Positions 55,700 through 64,000 of a stretch of 64,000 nt of DNA are shown piece by piece (the first letter of the stretch is position 1; the number at the start of each line of letters is the position of its first letter). Source of the DNA: Streptomyces celluloflavus (GTDB lineage: Bacteria; Actinomycetota; Actinomycetes; Streptomycetales; Streptomycetaceae); NCBI GenBank assembly GCA_000720995.1, contig JOEL01000002.1, forward strand, positions 124,001 to 188,000, written 5' to 3'. The translations under genes were made by a program, and so were the position numbers. Under the pieces are notes generated by a model, which was given only the letters and a program-made list of their open reading frames with translations, ran no database searches and had not been told where the DNA came from.

Positions 55700-56353
55700 G
55701 TGTTCACCGGAATCGTCGAAGAACTGGGTGAGGTCGTCGCCGTCGAGCACCTCGGTGACAGCCCCTCGGCCACCGCCGGGGACGCCCCCGATCGCGCCGC
55801 CCTGCTCCGGCTGCGCGGCCCGGTCGTCGCCGAGGGCGTGAAGCACGGCGACTCCATCGCCGTCAACGGCGTCTGCCTGACCGTCGTGGACCACGCCGGC
55901 GACGAGTTCACCGCCGATGTGATGGCCGAGACCCTGCACCGCTCCAGCCTCGGCGCGCTGGCCCCGGGCTCGCGGGTCAACCTGGAACGGCCCATGACGC
56001 TCGGCGGCCGGCTCGGCGGACACCTCGTCCAGGGCCATGTGGACGGCACCGGCACCATCACCGAGCGCATCCCCGGTGAGCAGTGGGAGGTCGTCAGGGT
56101 CTCGCTGCCCGCCACGCTCGCCCGCTATGTCGTCGAGAAGGGCTCCATCACCGTCGACGGCGTCAGCCTCACGGTCGTCGACGCCGCGGACGACCACTTC
56201 ACCATCAGCCTCATCCCCACCACCCTCGCCCTGACCACCCTGGGCATCAAGAAGGTCGGCGACCCCGTCAATCTTGAGGTCGACGTCCTCGCCAAGTACG
56301 TGGAGCGGCTGCTCGCCGCCGGCGTCCGGGACCCGCAGGAGATCGTCCGGTGA
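55700..56353 (+). CDS. ribE: Riboflavin synthase alpha chain
   Basis: 217 residues. Dismutates two 6,7-dimethyl-8-ribityllumazine molecules to riboflavin. Two similar lumazine-binding barrels are visible, FTGIVEELGEV at 2 and GGHLVQGHVDGTGTI near 104, with CLTVVD and SLTVVD in the matching positions. GTG 55700 sits 2 nt after the ribD stop with GAGGAG inside the end of ribD. The next gene overlaps by 4 bp. Some schemes call this gene ribC. Confidence 0.95.
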   Translation: MFTGIVEELGEVVAVEHLGDSPSATAGDAPDRAALLRLRGPVVAEGVKHGDSIAVNGVCLTVVDHAGDEFTADVMAETLHRSSLGALAPGSRVNLERPMTLGGRLGGHLVQGHVDGTGTITERIPGEQWEVVRVSLPATLARYVVEKGSITVDGVSLTVVDAADDHFTISLIPTTLALTTLGIKKVGDPVNLEVDVLAKYVERLLAAGVRDPQEIVR

Positions 56354-57003
56354 CCGCGCTGACCTGGCTGAACGCCGAAGCGTTCACGGTCTTCGGACAG
56401 CACATCATCTGGTCCGACATGATCGGCAACACCATCGGCCTTGCCGCCCTGGCCCTCGGCTGGTGGCGCTCCATCTGGACCTGGCCGGCCCAGTTCCTCT
56501 CCGGCCTCATCCTCGTCGCCGCCTACGGCTCCGCCCACCTCAGCGGCGGCGTCGGCAAGCAGCTCCTGATCATCGGGGTGGCGGTGTGGGGCTGGCGCGC
56601 CTGGCAGCGCGGCCGCCGGCAGGCCCAGGACGGCTCCATCGCCGTCCGCTTCGCCACCTGGCGCGAGCGCGCTCTGCTGCTGGGCGGCACGGCGGTCGGC
56701 ACCGCCGCCGTCGGCGGAGCGTTCACCCTGCTCCCGCAGCTCTCCTGGAACCCCTGGCCGGACGCCTACATCTTCGTCGGCACCCTCGCCGCGATGGTCG
56801 CCCAGGCGCGCGGTCTGGTCGAGTTCTGGTTCGCGTGGCTGCTCGTCGACCTCGTCGGCGTACCGCTCGCCTTCAGCAGCGGACTCGCCTTCTCCGGCCT
56901 CGTCTACGTCGTCTATCTCGCCCTCGTCGCATGGGGCATGCGTGACTGGTGGCTGCGCTCGCGCGCGAGCGACCGTTCCGTCCTGGAAGGAGCTGTGGCA
57001 TGA
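56350..57003 (+). CDS. ribM: RibM, PnuC-family riboflavin transporter
   Basis: 217 residues with about seven membrane helices. PnuC-family proteins import NMN-related or vitamin substrates by facilitated diffusion. The Streptomyces and Corynebacterium members inside FMN-riboswitch operons (RibM) move riboflavin. The family region [30 protein letters not shown] with its WPDAY and Trp residues is present in parts. It overlaps ribE and ribBA by 4 bp each, so it is under the riboswitch. The location decides riboflavin over NMN. AGGAG lies just upstream of the GTG. Confidence 0.9.
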   Translation: MTALTWLNAEAFTVFGQHIIWSDMIGNTIGLAALALGWWRSIWTWPAQFLSGLILVAAYGSAHLSGGVGKQLLIIGVAVWGWRAWQRGRRQAQDGSIAVRFATWRERALLLGGTAVGTAAVGGAFTLLPQLSWNPWPDAYIFVGTLAAMVAQARGLVEFWFAWLLVDLVGVPLAFSSGLAFSGLVYVVYLALVAWGMRDWWLRSRASDRSVLEGAVA

Positions 57004-58298
57004 CCGCACTGGAGAACTGGGACGACGCCGAGGACGCCGAAACCGCCGACGCCATCGCCCTGGACCCCGTCGAGCGGGCCGTCGCCGACATAGCCGCGGG
57101 CCGCCCCGTCGTCGTCGTGGACGACGAGAACCGCGAGAACGAGGGCGACCTCGTCATCGCGGCGGAGAAGGCCACCCCCGAGGCCGTCGCCTTCATGATG
57201 AGCGAGTGCCGCGGACTGATCTGCGCCCCCATGGAAGGCCCGGAACTGGACCGGCTGGAACTCCCGCAGATGGTCGAGCACAACACCGAGTCGATGCGGA
57301 CCGCCTTCACCGTCTCCGTCGACGCCGCCGCCGCGCACGGCGTCAGCACCGGCATCTCCGCCGCCGACCGCGCCACCACCCTGCGGCTGCTCGCCTCCGG
57401 CACCGCCGCCGCGGGCGACCTCGTCCGGCCCGGCCACGTCTTCCCGCTGCGCGCCAAGCCCGGCGGCGTCCTGGTCCGCAACGGCCACACCGAGGCCGGT
57501 GTCGACCTCGCCCGGCTGGCCGGACTGCGCCCGGCCGCCGCCATCGTCGAGATCGCGGGCGAGGACGGCGCGATGCTGCGGCTGCCCGAACTCGTGCTGT
57601 TCGCCCGCAAGCACGGTCTGTCCATCATCTCCATCGAGGACCTGATCGCCTACCGCCGGGGACCCGAGCCCGCCGTCCGCCGCGAGGCACGCACCCGGCT
57701 GCCCACCGCGCACGGCGAGTACACCGCCTACGGCTACCGCTCCACCGCCGACGGCGTCGAGCACATCGCGCTGGTCGCCGGTGAGCTCGGCGACGGCGAG
57801 GACGTCCTGGTCCGGATCCACTCCGAATGCCTGACCGGTGACGTCTTCCACTCGCTGCGCTGCGACTGCGGCCCCCAGCTGGACGCGTCCCTGCGGCGGA
57901 TCGCCGAGGCCGGCCGCGGCGTGGTCATCTACCTCCGCGGCCACGAAGGACGCGGTATCGGACTGATGTCCAAGCTGCGCGCCTACGAACTCCAGGAGCG
58001 CGGCCGCGACACCCTCGACGCCAACCTCGAACTGGGACTGCCCGCCGACTCGCGTGACTACGCCGCGGGCGCCCAGATGCTCCAGGACCTCGGCGTGCGC
58101 TCACTGCGCCTGATGACCAACAACCCCGACAAGACCGCCGCCCTGATACGCCACGGCCTCACCGTCACCGGCCGCGAGCCGATGCCCGTCCAGGCCGGCG
58201 AACACAATCTGCGGTATCTGCGCACCAAGCGGGACCGGATGGGGCACGACCTGCCCTGGCTGGACCCCGGCACCACGGCCACCTGCCAGAACCAGTGA
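57000..58298 (+). CDS. ribBA: Bifunctional DHBP synthase / GTP cyclohydrolase II
   Basis: 432 residues. RibB half (about 15-220) makes 3,4-dihydroxy-2-butanone 4-phosphate from ribulose 5-phosphate, with [16 protein letters not shown] and [15 protein letters not shown]. RibA half (about 225-430) opens GTP with [20 protein letters not shown] (zinc Cys residues), [10 protein letters not shown] and MTNNPDK. ATG 57000 overlaps ribM (ATGA) and GGAAGGAGC precedes it. It commits the two precursors of the pathway. rpe at 34.3 kb acts on the same ribulose 5-phosphate pool. Confidence 0.97.
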   Translation: MTALENWDDAEDAETADAIALDPVERAVADIAAGRPVVVVDDENRENEGDLVIAAEKATPEAVAFMMSECRGLICAPMEGPELDRLELPQMVEHNTESMRTAFTVSVDAAAAHGVSTGISAADRATTLRLLASGTAAAGDLVRPGHVFPLRAKPGGVLVRNGHTEAGVDLARLAGLRPAAAIVEIAGEDGAMLRLPELVLFARKHGLSIISIEDLIAYRRGPEPAVRREARTRLPTAHGEYTAYGYRSTADGVEHIALVAGELGDGEDVLVRIHSECLTGDVFHSLRCDCGPQLDASLRRIAEAGRGVVIYLRGHEGRGIGLMSKLRAYELQERGRDTLDANLELGLPADSRDYAAGAQMLQDLGVRSLRLMTNNPDKTAALIRHGLTVTGREPMPVQAGEHNLRYLRTKRDRMGHDLPWLDPGTTATCQNQ

Positions 58299-58389
58299 CG
58301 CGGCGGACCGGACCGGCCGCCGCCGGCCCCGGAACCGGCGGACCGTCAGCACACCGAGCAGCAGCACCATCACCCGTAGGAGGAGAATC

Positions 58390-58875
58390 GTGAGCGGCAA
58401 GGGCGCACCCGAGCTGACCGTGAAGAACTGTGCCGACCTGCGGGTGGCCGTCATCGCCGCGCAGTGGCACGAGAAGGTGATGGACGGGCTCGTGGACGGC
58501 GCACTGCGCGCCCTGGCCGATCTCGGCATCGACGAGCCGACGCTGCTGCGGGTGCCCGGCGCCTTCGAGCTGCCGGTCGTCGCCAAGGTCCTGGCCGGCC
58601 GCGGCTACGACGCGGTGGTCGCCCTCGGCGTGGTCGTCCGCGGCGGCACCCCGCACTTCGAGTACGTCTGCCAGGGCGTCACTCAGGGCCTGACCCAGGT
58701 CGCCGTGGACACCGGCGTCCCGGTCGGCTTCGGCGTGCTCACCGTCGACGACGAGCAGCAGGCCCTGGACCGGGCCGGCCTCGCCGGATCGACCGAGGAC
58801 AAGGGCCACGAAGCGGTCACCGCCGCGGTATCCACCGCCGCCACCCTGCGCTCCGTCTCCGAGCCCTGGCGCTGA
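58390..58875 (+). CDS. ribH: 6,7-dimethyl-8-ribityllumazine synthase
   Basis: 161 residues, usual size for the subunit of the 60-mer or pentamer. Condenses the RibB and RibD products. [16 protein letters not shown] binds substrate, [14 protein letters not shown] is the family signature, [18 protein letters not shown] carries the conserved HFE with the catalytic His, and [16 protein letters not shown] follows. GTG 58390 has AGGAGGAG close upstream. It closes the rib operon; a 91-bp gap after ribBA holds no clear terminator. Confidence 0.96.
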   Translation: MSGKGAPELTVKNCADLRVAVIAAQWHEKVMDGLVDGALRALADLGIDEPTLLRVPGAFELPVVAKVLAGRGYDAVVALGVVVRGGTPHFEYVCQGVTQGLTQVAVDTGVPVGFGVLTVDDEQQALDRAGLAGSTEDKGHEAVTAAVSTAATLRSVSEPWR

Positions 58876-58973
58876 GCGGCCCGGCTCCGGACGGACGGCC
58901 GCCGACGCGGCACCGTCACCCGGCGGAGCCGCTGCACGCTGTCGCGGCCGCAGCGCGTAGGGTGGGGATCACC

Positions 58974-59246
58974 ATGTCCAAGAAGACGTTCGAGGAGCTC
59001 TTCACCGAGCTCCAGCAGAAGGCCGCCACCGGCGACCCCGCCACTTCCCGTACCGCCGAGCTGGTCCAGGCCGGTGTGCATACCATCGGCAAGAAGGTCG
59101 TCGAAGAGGCCGCCGAGGTCTGGATGGCCGCGGAGTACGAGTCCGACGAGGCCGCCGCCGAGGAGATCTCGCAGCTCCTCTACCACCTCCAGGTCATGAT
59201 GGTCGCCAAGGGCATCTCCCTCGACGACGTCTACGCCCACCTCTGA
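58974..59246 (+). CDS. hisE: Phosphoribosyl-ATP pyrophosphatase
   Basis: 90 residues. Hydrolyses phosphoribosyl-ATP to phosphoribosyl-AMP, histidine step 2. [14 protein letters not shown] at the start and [22 protein letters not shown] with the metal-binding EExxE pattern identify the MazG-like helical fold. ATG 58974 lies 10 nt after TAGGGT, so its leader may be very short; GTGGGG is the nearest purine run. hisG lies 66 bp downstream. The hisE-hisG pair is apart from the main his cluster, as usual in actinobacteria. Confidence 0.95.
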   Translation: MSKKTFEELFTELQQKAATGDPATSRTAELVQAGVHTIGKKVVEEAAEVWMAAEYESDEAAAEEISQLLYHLQVMMVAKGISLDDVYAHL

Positions 59247-59312
59247 GCCGTCCGGCCCGGCCGCACCCACCCACCCTGCCCAACGCCCCACCGCACGAAG
59301 GAATCCGCTCTC

Positions 59313-60161
59313 ATGCTGCGCATCGCTGTCCCCAACAAGGGTTCACTGTCCGAGCCTGCGTCGGCGATGCTCCATGAGGCCGGCTACCGCCAGCGCAAGG
59401 ACCGCAGGGAACTGGTCCTGGTCGACTCCGGCAACGAGGTCGAGTTCTTCTTCCTGCGCCCGCGCGACATCGCCGTCTACGTCGGCTCCGGAAAACTCGA
59501 CATCGGCATCACCGGCCGCGACCTGCTGCTGGACTCCGGCTCACCGGCCGAGGAGATCATGCAGCTCGGCTTCGCCGGCTCGACGTTCCGCTACGCGACC
59601 CGTCCGGGCACCGCGCAGGACGTCACCGAGTTCGGCGGCATGACCATCGCCACCTCCTTCTCCGGCCTGGTCACCCAGCACCTCGCCGACAACGGCGTGG
59701 ACGCCTCCGTCGTGCACCTCGACGGCGCCGTGGAGACCGCCATCCAGCTCGGCGTCGCCGAGATCATCGCGGATGTCGTGGAGACCGGCACCACCCTGCG
59801 CAACGCCGGTCTGGAGGTCATCGGCGAGCCGATCCTGAAGTCGGAAGCGGTCGTCATCCGCCGCACCGGCGCCCCGGAGGACGACCCGAAGGTGCGCCAG
59901 TTCCTCCGCCGTATGCAGGGCGTCCTGGTCGCCCGCCGGTACGTGATGATGGACTACGACATCCGCGTCGAGCACGTCGAGAAGGCCGTCGGCCTCACGC
60001 CGGGCCTGGAGTCGCCGACCGTCTCCCCGCTGCACCACGAAGGCTGGGTCGCGGTCCGCTCGATGGTCCCGTCCGAGGACGCCCAGCGCATCATGGACGA
60101 GCTCTACGACCTCGGCGCCCGCGCGATCCTGACCACCGGCATCCACGCCTGCCGGCTCTGA
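59313..60161 (+). CDS. hisG: ATP phosphoribosyltransferase, long form
   Basis: 282 residues. First step of histidine synthesis from ATP and PRPP. The N-terminus LRIAVPNKGSLSEPA, then ITGRDLLL and DVVETGTTLRNAGLEVI as the PRPP-binding loop, identify it. The C-terminal domain (about 210-282, TVSPLHHEGWVAVRSMVP) is the ACT-like allosteric module that binds histidine, so no HisZ partner is needed. GAAGGAATCC precedes ATG 59313. Its PRPP use ties to ribose-phosphate metabolism. Confidence 0.96.
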   Translation: MLRIAVPNKGSLSEPASAMLHEAGYRQRKDRRELVLVDSGNEVEFFFLRPRDIAVYVGSGKLDIGITGRDLLLDSGSPAEEIMQLGFAGSTFRYATRPGTAQDVTEFGGMTIATSFSGLVTQHLADNGVDASVVHLDGAVETAIQLGVAEIIADVVETGTTLRNAGLEVIGEPILKSEAVVIRRTGAPEDDPKVRQFLRRMQGVLVARRYVMMDYDIRVEHVEKAVGLTPGLESPTVSPLHHEGWVAVRSMVPSEDAQRIMDELYDLGARAILTTGIHACRL

Positions 60162-60211
60162 CCGCCGGCTGCCGGTTCACCCCGCCCCTCCGACGACGGA
60201 AGACCGACGAC

Positions 60212-60670
60212 GTGTCCGTGTCCGCGCCCCTGCCCAGCCTCCCGGTGACCTTCCGGCCGACCCGTACCCGGGCCGTGCTGTACGCCGTCGGCATCGCCCA
60301 GCTCGCCGCCCTCACGGCGATCGCGCTGCTGCTGCCGAAGCTGACCGGCGGTGAGCGGATCAGCTTCATCCTCACGGGCGTCCTCGTGCTCGCCGTCCTC
60401 CTGCTGCTCAGCCGCCCCAAGGTGGTCGCCCGGCAGGAGGGCGTCACCGTCGTCAACCTCACCACCAAGCGCGAACTGGCCTGGGCCCAGGTCCTGCGCG
60501 TCAACCTCCGGGCAGGCGACCCCTGGGTCCATCTGGACCTCGCCGACGGCACCAGCCTGCCCGCCATGGGCATCCAGCCCGGCATCGCCAAGGACCAGGC
60601 GATCCGTGACGCCCGTGCGCTGCGGGCCCTCTGCGAGGAGCGCGGCGCCGGCGACCACGCGGCCCGGTGA
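60212..60670 (+). CDS. PH-domain membrane protein
   Basis: 152 residues, function unknown. Two membrane helices at about 25-42 and 50-68 (AVGIAQLAALTAIALLL-like and FILTGVLVLAVLLLLS) are followed by a small beta-rich cytoplasmic domain with VVARQEGVTVVNLTTKRELAWAQVLRV, WVHLDLADGTSLPAMGIQP. This is the bacterial PH domain (DUF304-like) layout. GTG 60212 follows GACGGAAGACC. It is 50 bp after hisG, a conserved position in Streptomyces as I recall. No link to histidine synthesis is evident. Confidence 0.87.
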   Translation: MSVSAPLPSLPVTFRPTRTRAVLYAVGIAQLAALTAIALLLPKLTGGERISFILTGVLVLAVLLLLSRPKVVARQEGVTVVNLTTKRELAWAQVLRVNLRAGDPWVHLDLADGTSLPAMGIQPGIAKDQAIRDARALRALCEERGAGDHAAR

Positions 60671-60711
60671 CCCTTGCCCCGATCCGCGCCCCGCTGATTA
60701 CTCTGTTCCCC

Positions 60712-60730
60712 GGGGCGCGTTCCGCGCCCC
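60712..60730 (+). terminator. Hairpin after the PH-domain gene
   Basis: GGGGCGCG (60712-60719) pairs with CGCGCCCC (60723-60730) around TTC. Placed 42 bp after the stop. Confidence 0.55.
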
Positions 60731-60804
60731 GCCCCGTCAGTGGGCACCTGCGACCAGAGGAGTGACTCCCTCCAGCAATGGACGGATCGTCCTGTAGTAC
60801 CTGC

Positions 60805-60845
60805 GCCGCCCCTCCGGAACCTCCGCATACCACGGAGGCGGCGGC
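60805..60845 (+). promoter_or_regulatory. Leader hairpin that hides the Shine-Dalgarno sequence of the CNNM/CorC gene
   Basis: CGGAGG (60833-60838), the ribosome-binding site of ATG 60846, can pair with CCTCCG at 60811-60816 or with an identical CCTCCG at 60820-60825. In the first case GCCGCC (60805-60810) and GGCGGC (60840-60845) add six base pairs. Two alternative anti-Shine-Dalgarno strands suggest translational switching. Confidence 0.5.
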
Positions 60846-62189
60846 ATGACCGGCCCCCTGCTGCTGCTCGCCGCGGCACTCGTCCTGATCCTGGCCAACG
60901 GGTTCTTCGTGGCCGCGGAGTTCGGACTCGTCACCGTCGAGAAAGCGGACGCCGAGCGGGCCGCGGCCGACGGCGACCGCCGCGCCCGCACCGTCGTCTC
61001 CGCACTGCGCGAACTCTCCTTCCAGCTGTCCGGCACCCAACTGGGCATCACCATCACCTCATTGGTGGTCGGCATGCTCGCCGAACCGGCGCTGGCCCAT
61101 CTGCTGTCCGGCCCGCTGCTGGCCACCGGTCTGCCCCGGGGCGCGGTGCCCGGCATCGGCGTCGTCATCGGCATGCTGCTGGCCTCCGCCGTCCAGATGG
61201 TCATCGGCGAACTGGTGCCCAAGAACTGGGCGGTCTCCAGGCCGCTCCAGGTCGCGCGCTTCGTCGCCGGCCCGCAGCACGCCTTCGCGCGGTTCTTCCG
61301 CCCGGTGATCACCCTGCTGAACACCGTCGCCAACCGCCTGGTGCGCGGCCTGGGCGTGGAGCCGACCGACGAACTGGCCTCCGCCCGCACCCCGGGTGAA
61401 CTGGTCTCGCTCGCCCGGCACTCCGCGCAGGCCGGTGCGATCGAGCAGGACACCGCCGACCTCTTCGTACGCACCCTCTCGCTGGGCGGTCTGACCGCCG
61501 AGAACGTCATGACGCCGCGGGTGCGGGTCAGCGCCCTCCAGTCGTCCGCCACCGCCGAGGACGTCGTGAACCTCACCCGTGCCACCGGCCTGTCCCGCTT
61601 CCCCGTCTACCGCACCCGGATCGACGAAATCGTCGGCATGGTGCACCTCAAGGACGCCCTGGCTGTCCCGTCGCAGGAGCGGCTGCGCACCCCGGCCGGC
61701 CGGATCGCGGTACCGCCGCTGCTGGTGCCCGAGACGCTCCCGGTGCAGCCGCTGCTGGAGCGGCTGCGCAGCGAGCAGCCGATCGCGGTGGTCGTCGACG
61801 AGTACGGCGGCACGGCCGGTGTGGTCACGCTGGAGGACATCATCGAGGAACTCGTCGGCGAGGTCCGCGACGAGCACGACCGGGTGGACCTGCCCGAGCT
61901 GGGCCAGGCCCCGGCCGAGGACGGCCGCCCCGCATGGGACGCCGACGGCGGCTGCCGGGTGGACACCCTGCGGCGGATCGGCCTGGCGGCCCCGGACGGC
62001 CCGTACGAAACGGTGGCAGGACTGGTGGCACACATACTCGGCCGGATCCCGGCCCCCGGCGACACCGCCGAACTCGACGGCTGGCGGCTGCGGGTGCGAC
62101 TGGTCTCGCACCACCGCGCCGAGCGGATAAGGATCGTACGGACGGCCTCCGCCGCCCTGGCCGCCGGTGCCGCGGAGGTGGCCCGGTGA
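60846..62189 (+). CDS. CNNM/CorC-type membrane protein with CBS pair (paralogue 1)
   Basis: 447 residues. The CNNM (DUF21) membrane domain with LILANGFFVAAEFGLVTV, TQLGITITSLVVGML and VIGELVPKNWAVS occupies about 1-190. A CBS pair (about 210-330, VMTPRVRVSALQSSA, FPVYRTRIDEIVGMVHLKDAL) and a CorC_HlyC-like C-terminal domain follow. Such proteins are linked to Mg2+ or Co2+ efflux and are often mislabelled hemolysins. ATG 60846 has GGAGG at 7 nt, buried in a hairpin. The second paralogue overlaps its stop by 4 bp. Confidence 0.92.
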   Translation: MTGPLLLLAAALVLILANGFFVAAEFGLVTVEKADAERAAADGDRRARTVVSALRELSFQLSGTQLGITITSLVVGMLAEPALAHLLSGPLLATGLPRGAVPGIGVVIGMLLASAVQMVIGELVPKNWAVSRPLQVARFVAGPQHAFARFFRPVITLLNTVANRLVRGLGVEPTDELASARTPGELVSLARHSAQAGAIEQDTADLFVRTLSLGGLTAENVMTPRVRVSALQSSATAEDVVNLTRATGLSRFPVYRTRIDEIVGMVHLKDALAVPSQERLRTPAGRIAVPPLLVPETLPVQPLLERLRSEQPIAVVVDEYGGTAGVVTLEDIIEELVGEVRDEHDRVDLPELGQAPAEDGRPAWDADGGCRVDTLRRIGLAAPDGPYETVAGLVAHILGRIPAPGDTAELDGWRLRVRLVSHHRAERIRIVRTASAALAAGAAEVAR

Positions 62190-63322
62190 GCGCGGTCCAG
62201 CTCCTGATCGCGGTGCTGCTGGTCCTCGCCAACGGATTCTTCGTCGGCGCCGAGTTCGCCCTCGTCTCCGTACGCCGCAGCCAGATCGAACCGCTGGCGA
62301 CCGCGGGGTCCACCCGGGCCCGGCAGGTCCTGCACGGTCTGGAGAACCTCCCGCAGATGATGGCCGCCGCCCAGTTCGGCATCACCGTCTGCTCCCTGAC
62401 GCTCGGCGCGGTCGCCGAGCCGACCGTCGCCGGCCTCTTGGAGCCGGCCTTCCAGGCGGTCCGCCTCCCCGAACCGCTGGTCCACCCCCTCGGCTACGTC
62501 ATCGCCCTGGCGCTGGTGGTCTTCCTGCATCTGGTCATCGGCGAGATGGTCCCCAAGAACCTGGCGATGGCGGCGCCCGAGAAGACCGCGCTGTGGTTCA
62601 GCCCCGGTCTGGTCGCCTTCGCCCGGCTGTGCCGGCCGGTCACCGCGCTGCTCGGCGCCTGCGCCCGGGGCGTGCTCCGGCTCTTCCACGTCGAGCCGAA
62701 GGACGAGGTCGAGGCGGTCTTCACCAGCGAGCAGCTCACCCATCTCGTCGAGGACTCCGGCCAGGCGGGCCTGCTCGGCCCGGCCGAACAGGAACGGCTC
62801 TCGGACGCCCTGGAGCTGGGCAGCCGCCCCGTCACGGACGTCCTCCTCGACCGGACGGGACTGGTCACCATCGATCCGACGGTGACCCCCCGCCAGGTGG
62901 AAGAGCTGACCGTGCGGACCGGCTACTCCCGCTTCCCGGTGTGCGCGCCCGGCGGCGCCTTCATGGGCTATCTGCACGTCAAGGACGTCCTGGACCTGGA
63001 GGAGTGGGACCGCGCGGTGCCGCAGCGGATCTGGCACCCGATGGTGACGCTCCGCGCCGAACTGCCGCTGGACGACGCCCTGACGGCGATGCGCAGATCC
63101 GCCTCCCATCTGGCGGCCGTCGCCGACGCGGGCGGCCGGGTGCTGGGCCTGGTCGCCCTGGAGGACGTGATGGAGATGCTGGTCGGCGAGGTCCGCGACC
63201 CCGCGCACCGCACGGCACCGGCGGCCCGTTCCCGGCCGGAGCCGGCGGACGCGGGGGAGCTCATCGCCGAACCGCGCACGGGCGTCGCGCGGCCGGCGGA
63301 CGTGCGGGCACTGGCCGGCTGA
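62186..63322 (+). CDS. CNNM/CorC-type membrane protein with CBS pair (paralogue 2)
   Basis: 378 residues. Same DUF21-CBS architecture as the previous gene but shorter: LVLANGFFVGAEFALVSV, AAAQFGITVCSLTLGAV and VIGEMVPKNLAMAAPEK in the membrane part, a CBS pair with FPVCAPGGAFMGYLHVKDVL and VLGLVALEDVMEMLVGEVRD. The C-terminal CorC domain is essentially missing, replaced by a polar tail. GTG 62186 overlaps the previous stop (GTGA). The pair is probably a hetero-oligomeric transporter, by analogy with tandem CNNM pairs; this is inference. Confidence 0.9.
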   Translation: MSAVQLLIAVLLVLANGFFVGAEFALVSVRRSQIEPLATAGSTRARQVLHGLENLPQMMAAAQFGITVCSLTLGAVAEPTVAGLLEPAFQAVRLPEPLVHPLGYVIALALVVFLHLVIGEMVPKNLAMAAPEKTALWFSPGLVAFARLCRPVTALLGACARGVLRLFHVEPKDEVEAVFTSEQLTHLVEDSGQAGLLGPAEQERLSDALELGSRPVTDVLLDRTGLVTIDPTVTPRQVEELTVRTGYSRFPVCAPGGAFMGYLHVKDVLDLEEWDRAVPQRIWHPMVTLRAELPLDDALTAMRRSASHLAAVADAGGRVLGLVALEDVMEMLVGEVRDPAHRTAPAARSRPEPADAGELIAEPRTGVARPADVRALAG

Positions 63323-63325
63323 CGG

Positions 63326-63352
63326 GCGCGCGGCGCGTACGGCGCCGCGCGC
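63326..63352. terminator. Bidirectional terminator
   Basis: GCGCGCGGCGC (63326-63336) pairs with GCGCCGCGCGC (63342-63352) around GTACG, in the 33 bp between two convergent stops. Confidence 0.75.
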
Positions 63353-63355
63353 TCC

Positions 63356-64000
63356 CTACAGGTCCAGCTCCTTCGGCGGCGGCCCCTGCGGACCCGGGCC
63401 GCGCCCGGAGCGGACCTCGCCGTAAGCCTGCATCAGGTCCGGCAGCCGCAGGGTGGCGAGATCGTCGCGGCTCGGGATGCCGGGCCAGGTGGACAGCCGC
63501 AGATCGCGGTAGGCGCAGCTCTTCTCGTAGAGGGTGCGCAGGAAGCGGCCGTTGCCGAGTTCGTCGATCCAGCCCTGGTCGACGACATGGGCGCTGATGC
63601 TGCAGAGCTCGTCGCGGGCCTCCTCGTCCCAGCGGTCGCCGTTCTCGGCGGCCAGCACCTCGCCGATGGCGGTCAGCTCCCGGGGCCGGTAGCTGGGGAA
63701 GTCGACCCGGGTGGTGAAGCGGGAGGAGAGGCCCGGGTTCGCGGCCAGCAGCCGGTCCATGCCCTCCGGATAGCCGGCCAGGATGACGACCAGCCGGTCA
63801 CGGTTGTCCTCGGCGCGCTTGAGCAGCACCTGTAGGGCCTCGTCGCCGTACGCGTCGCCCTTGCTGTAGCCGGAGTTGGCCAGGCTGTACGCCTCGTCGA
63901 CGAAGAGCACCCCGCCCAGCGCCGAATCGATCAGCTCATTGGCCTTGACGGCGGTCTGGCCGAGGAACTCGCCCACCAGATCGGCGCGTTGGGCCTCCAC
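63356..64000 (-). CDS. CbbX/SpoVK-type AAA ATPase, N-terminal part beyond the window
   Basis: The last 214 residues of a larger protein; the frame is open through base 64000, so the start is outside. GGVLFVDEAYSL is the Walker B/DEA box typical of the CbbX-SpoVK-EccA group, VVILAGYPEGMDRLLAANPGLSSRF carries sensor 1 and the arginine finger, and FPSYRPREL leads into the lid with GRFLRTLYEKSCAYRDLRL. Walker A lies outside the window. The tail is Pro/Gly-rich. Members act as remodelling ATPases; the target here is unknown. It converges on the CNNM pair. Confidence 0.9.
   Translation of the reverse strand: MEAQRADLVGEFLGQTAVKANELIDSALGGVLFVDEAYSLANSGYSKGDAYGDEALQVLLKRAEDNRDRLVVILAGYPEGMDRLLAANPGLSSRFTTRVDFPSYRPRELTAIGEVLAAENGDRWDEEARDELCSISAHVVDQGWIDELGNGRFLRTLYEKSCAYRDLRLSTWPGIPSRDDLATLRLPDLMQAYGEVRSGRGPGPQGPPPKELDL

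Overview
This 64 kb window is high-G+C actinobacterial DNA, almost certainly a Streptomyces core chromosome segment. It carries bldD and the actinobacterial integration host factor sIHF, uses GTG starts and 4-bp ATGA/GTGA overlaps heavily, and from memory its gene order follows the S. coelicolor segment running from alaS to the hisE/hisG region. I saw no insertion sequence, prophage, CRISPR array, tRNA or rRNA. Most of the window is conserved housekeeping DNA. The accessory-looking part is about 39-54 kb.

Layout. 1-13.4 kb: alaS (missing only its first few codons), ruvX, mltG and the shikimate genes aroE-aroC-aroK-aroB-aroQ, ending at a strong terminator; then a Pro-rich P-loop protein, a PepQ-like protein whose metal site looks degenerate, efp, nusB and, convergent to them, the developmental regulator bldD. 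13.6-23.8 kb: the pyrimidine operon pyrR-pyrB-pyrC-(membrane protein)-carA-carB-pyrD-pyrF, preceded by a PyrR-binding RNA loop that overlaps the pyrR ribosome-binding site. 23.9-35 kb: sIHF, gmk, rpoZ, coaBC, metK, priA, a small HTH protein, fmt, rsmB and rpe. 35.2-39 kb: a SorC-type regulator, a lipoprotein barnase-like RNase with barstar, and a GuaB1-type GMP reductase.

39-46.6 kb holds what I read as a lysine-use locus. A cationic amino-acid permease with a co-transcribed Lrp/AsnC regulator is separated by a MarR/ABC-remnant interruption from davA (5-aminovaleramide amidase) and davB (lysine 2-monooxygenase). The upstream regions of the permease and of davA share repeated CGCAAC half-sites, which suggests one regulon. 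The interruption contains an in-frame fusion of the first half of an ABC ATPase to the end of an ABC-2 permease, a likely deletion product.

46.6-54.1 kb: an F420-type oxidoreductase, a DUF5995 protein, a UraA-like permease, a thioesterase, an MFS exporter divergent from a ROK regulator, and an NmrA-like oxidoreductase. 54.3-58.9 kb: an FMN riboswitch followed by ribD-ribE-ribM-ribBA-ribH. 59-64 kb: hisE, hisG, a PH-domain membrane protein, two overlapping CNNM/CorC-type CBS membrane proteins whose leader can sequester its own Shine-Dalgarno sequence, and a truncated CbbX-type AAA ATPase running off the end.

The metabolic modules connect. Shikimate genes feed aromatic amino acids. The pyr operon, gmk, GuaB1 and the uracil permease handle nucleotides. 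rpe supplies or consumes ribulose 5-phosphate, which RibBA uses. metK, coaBC, fmt and the rib genes make cofactors. All functional calls rest on reading motifs and family memory; no search was run.
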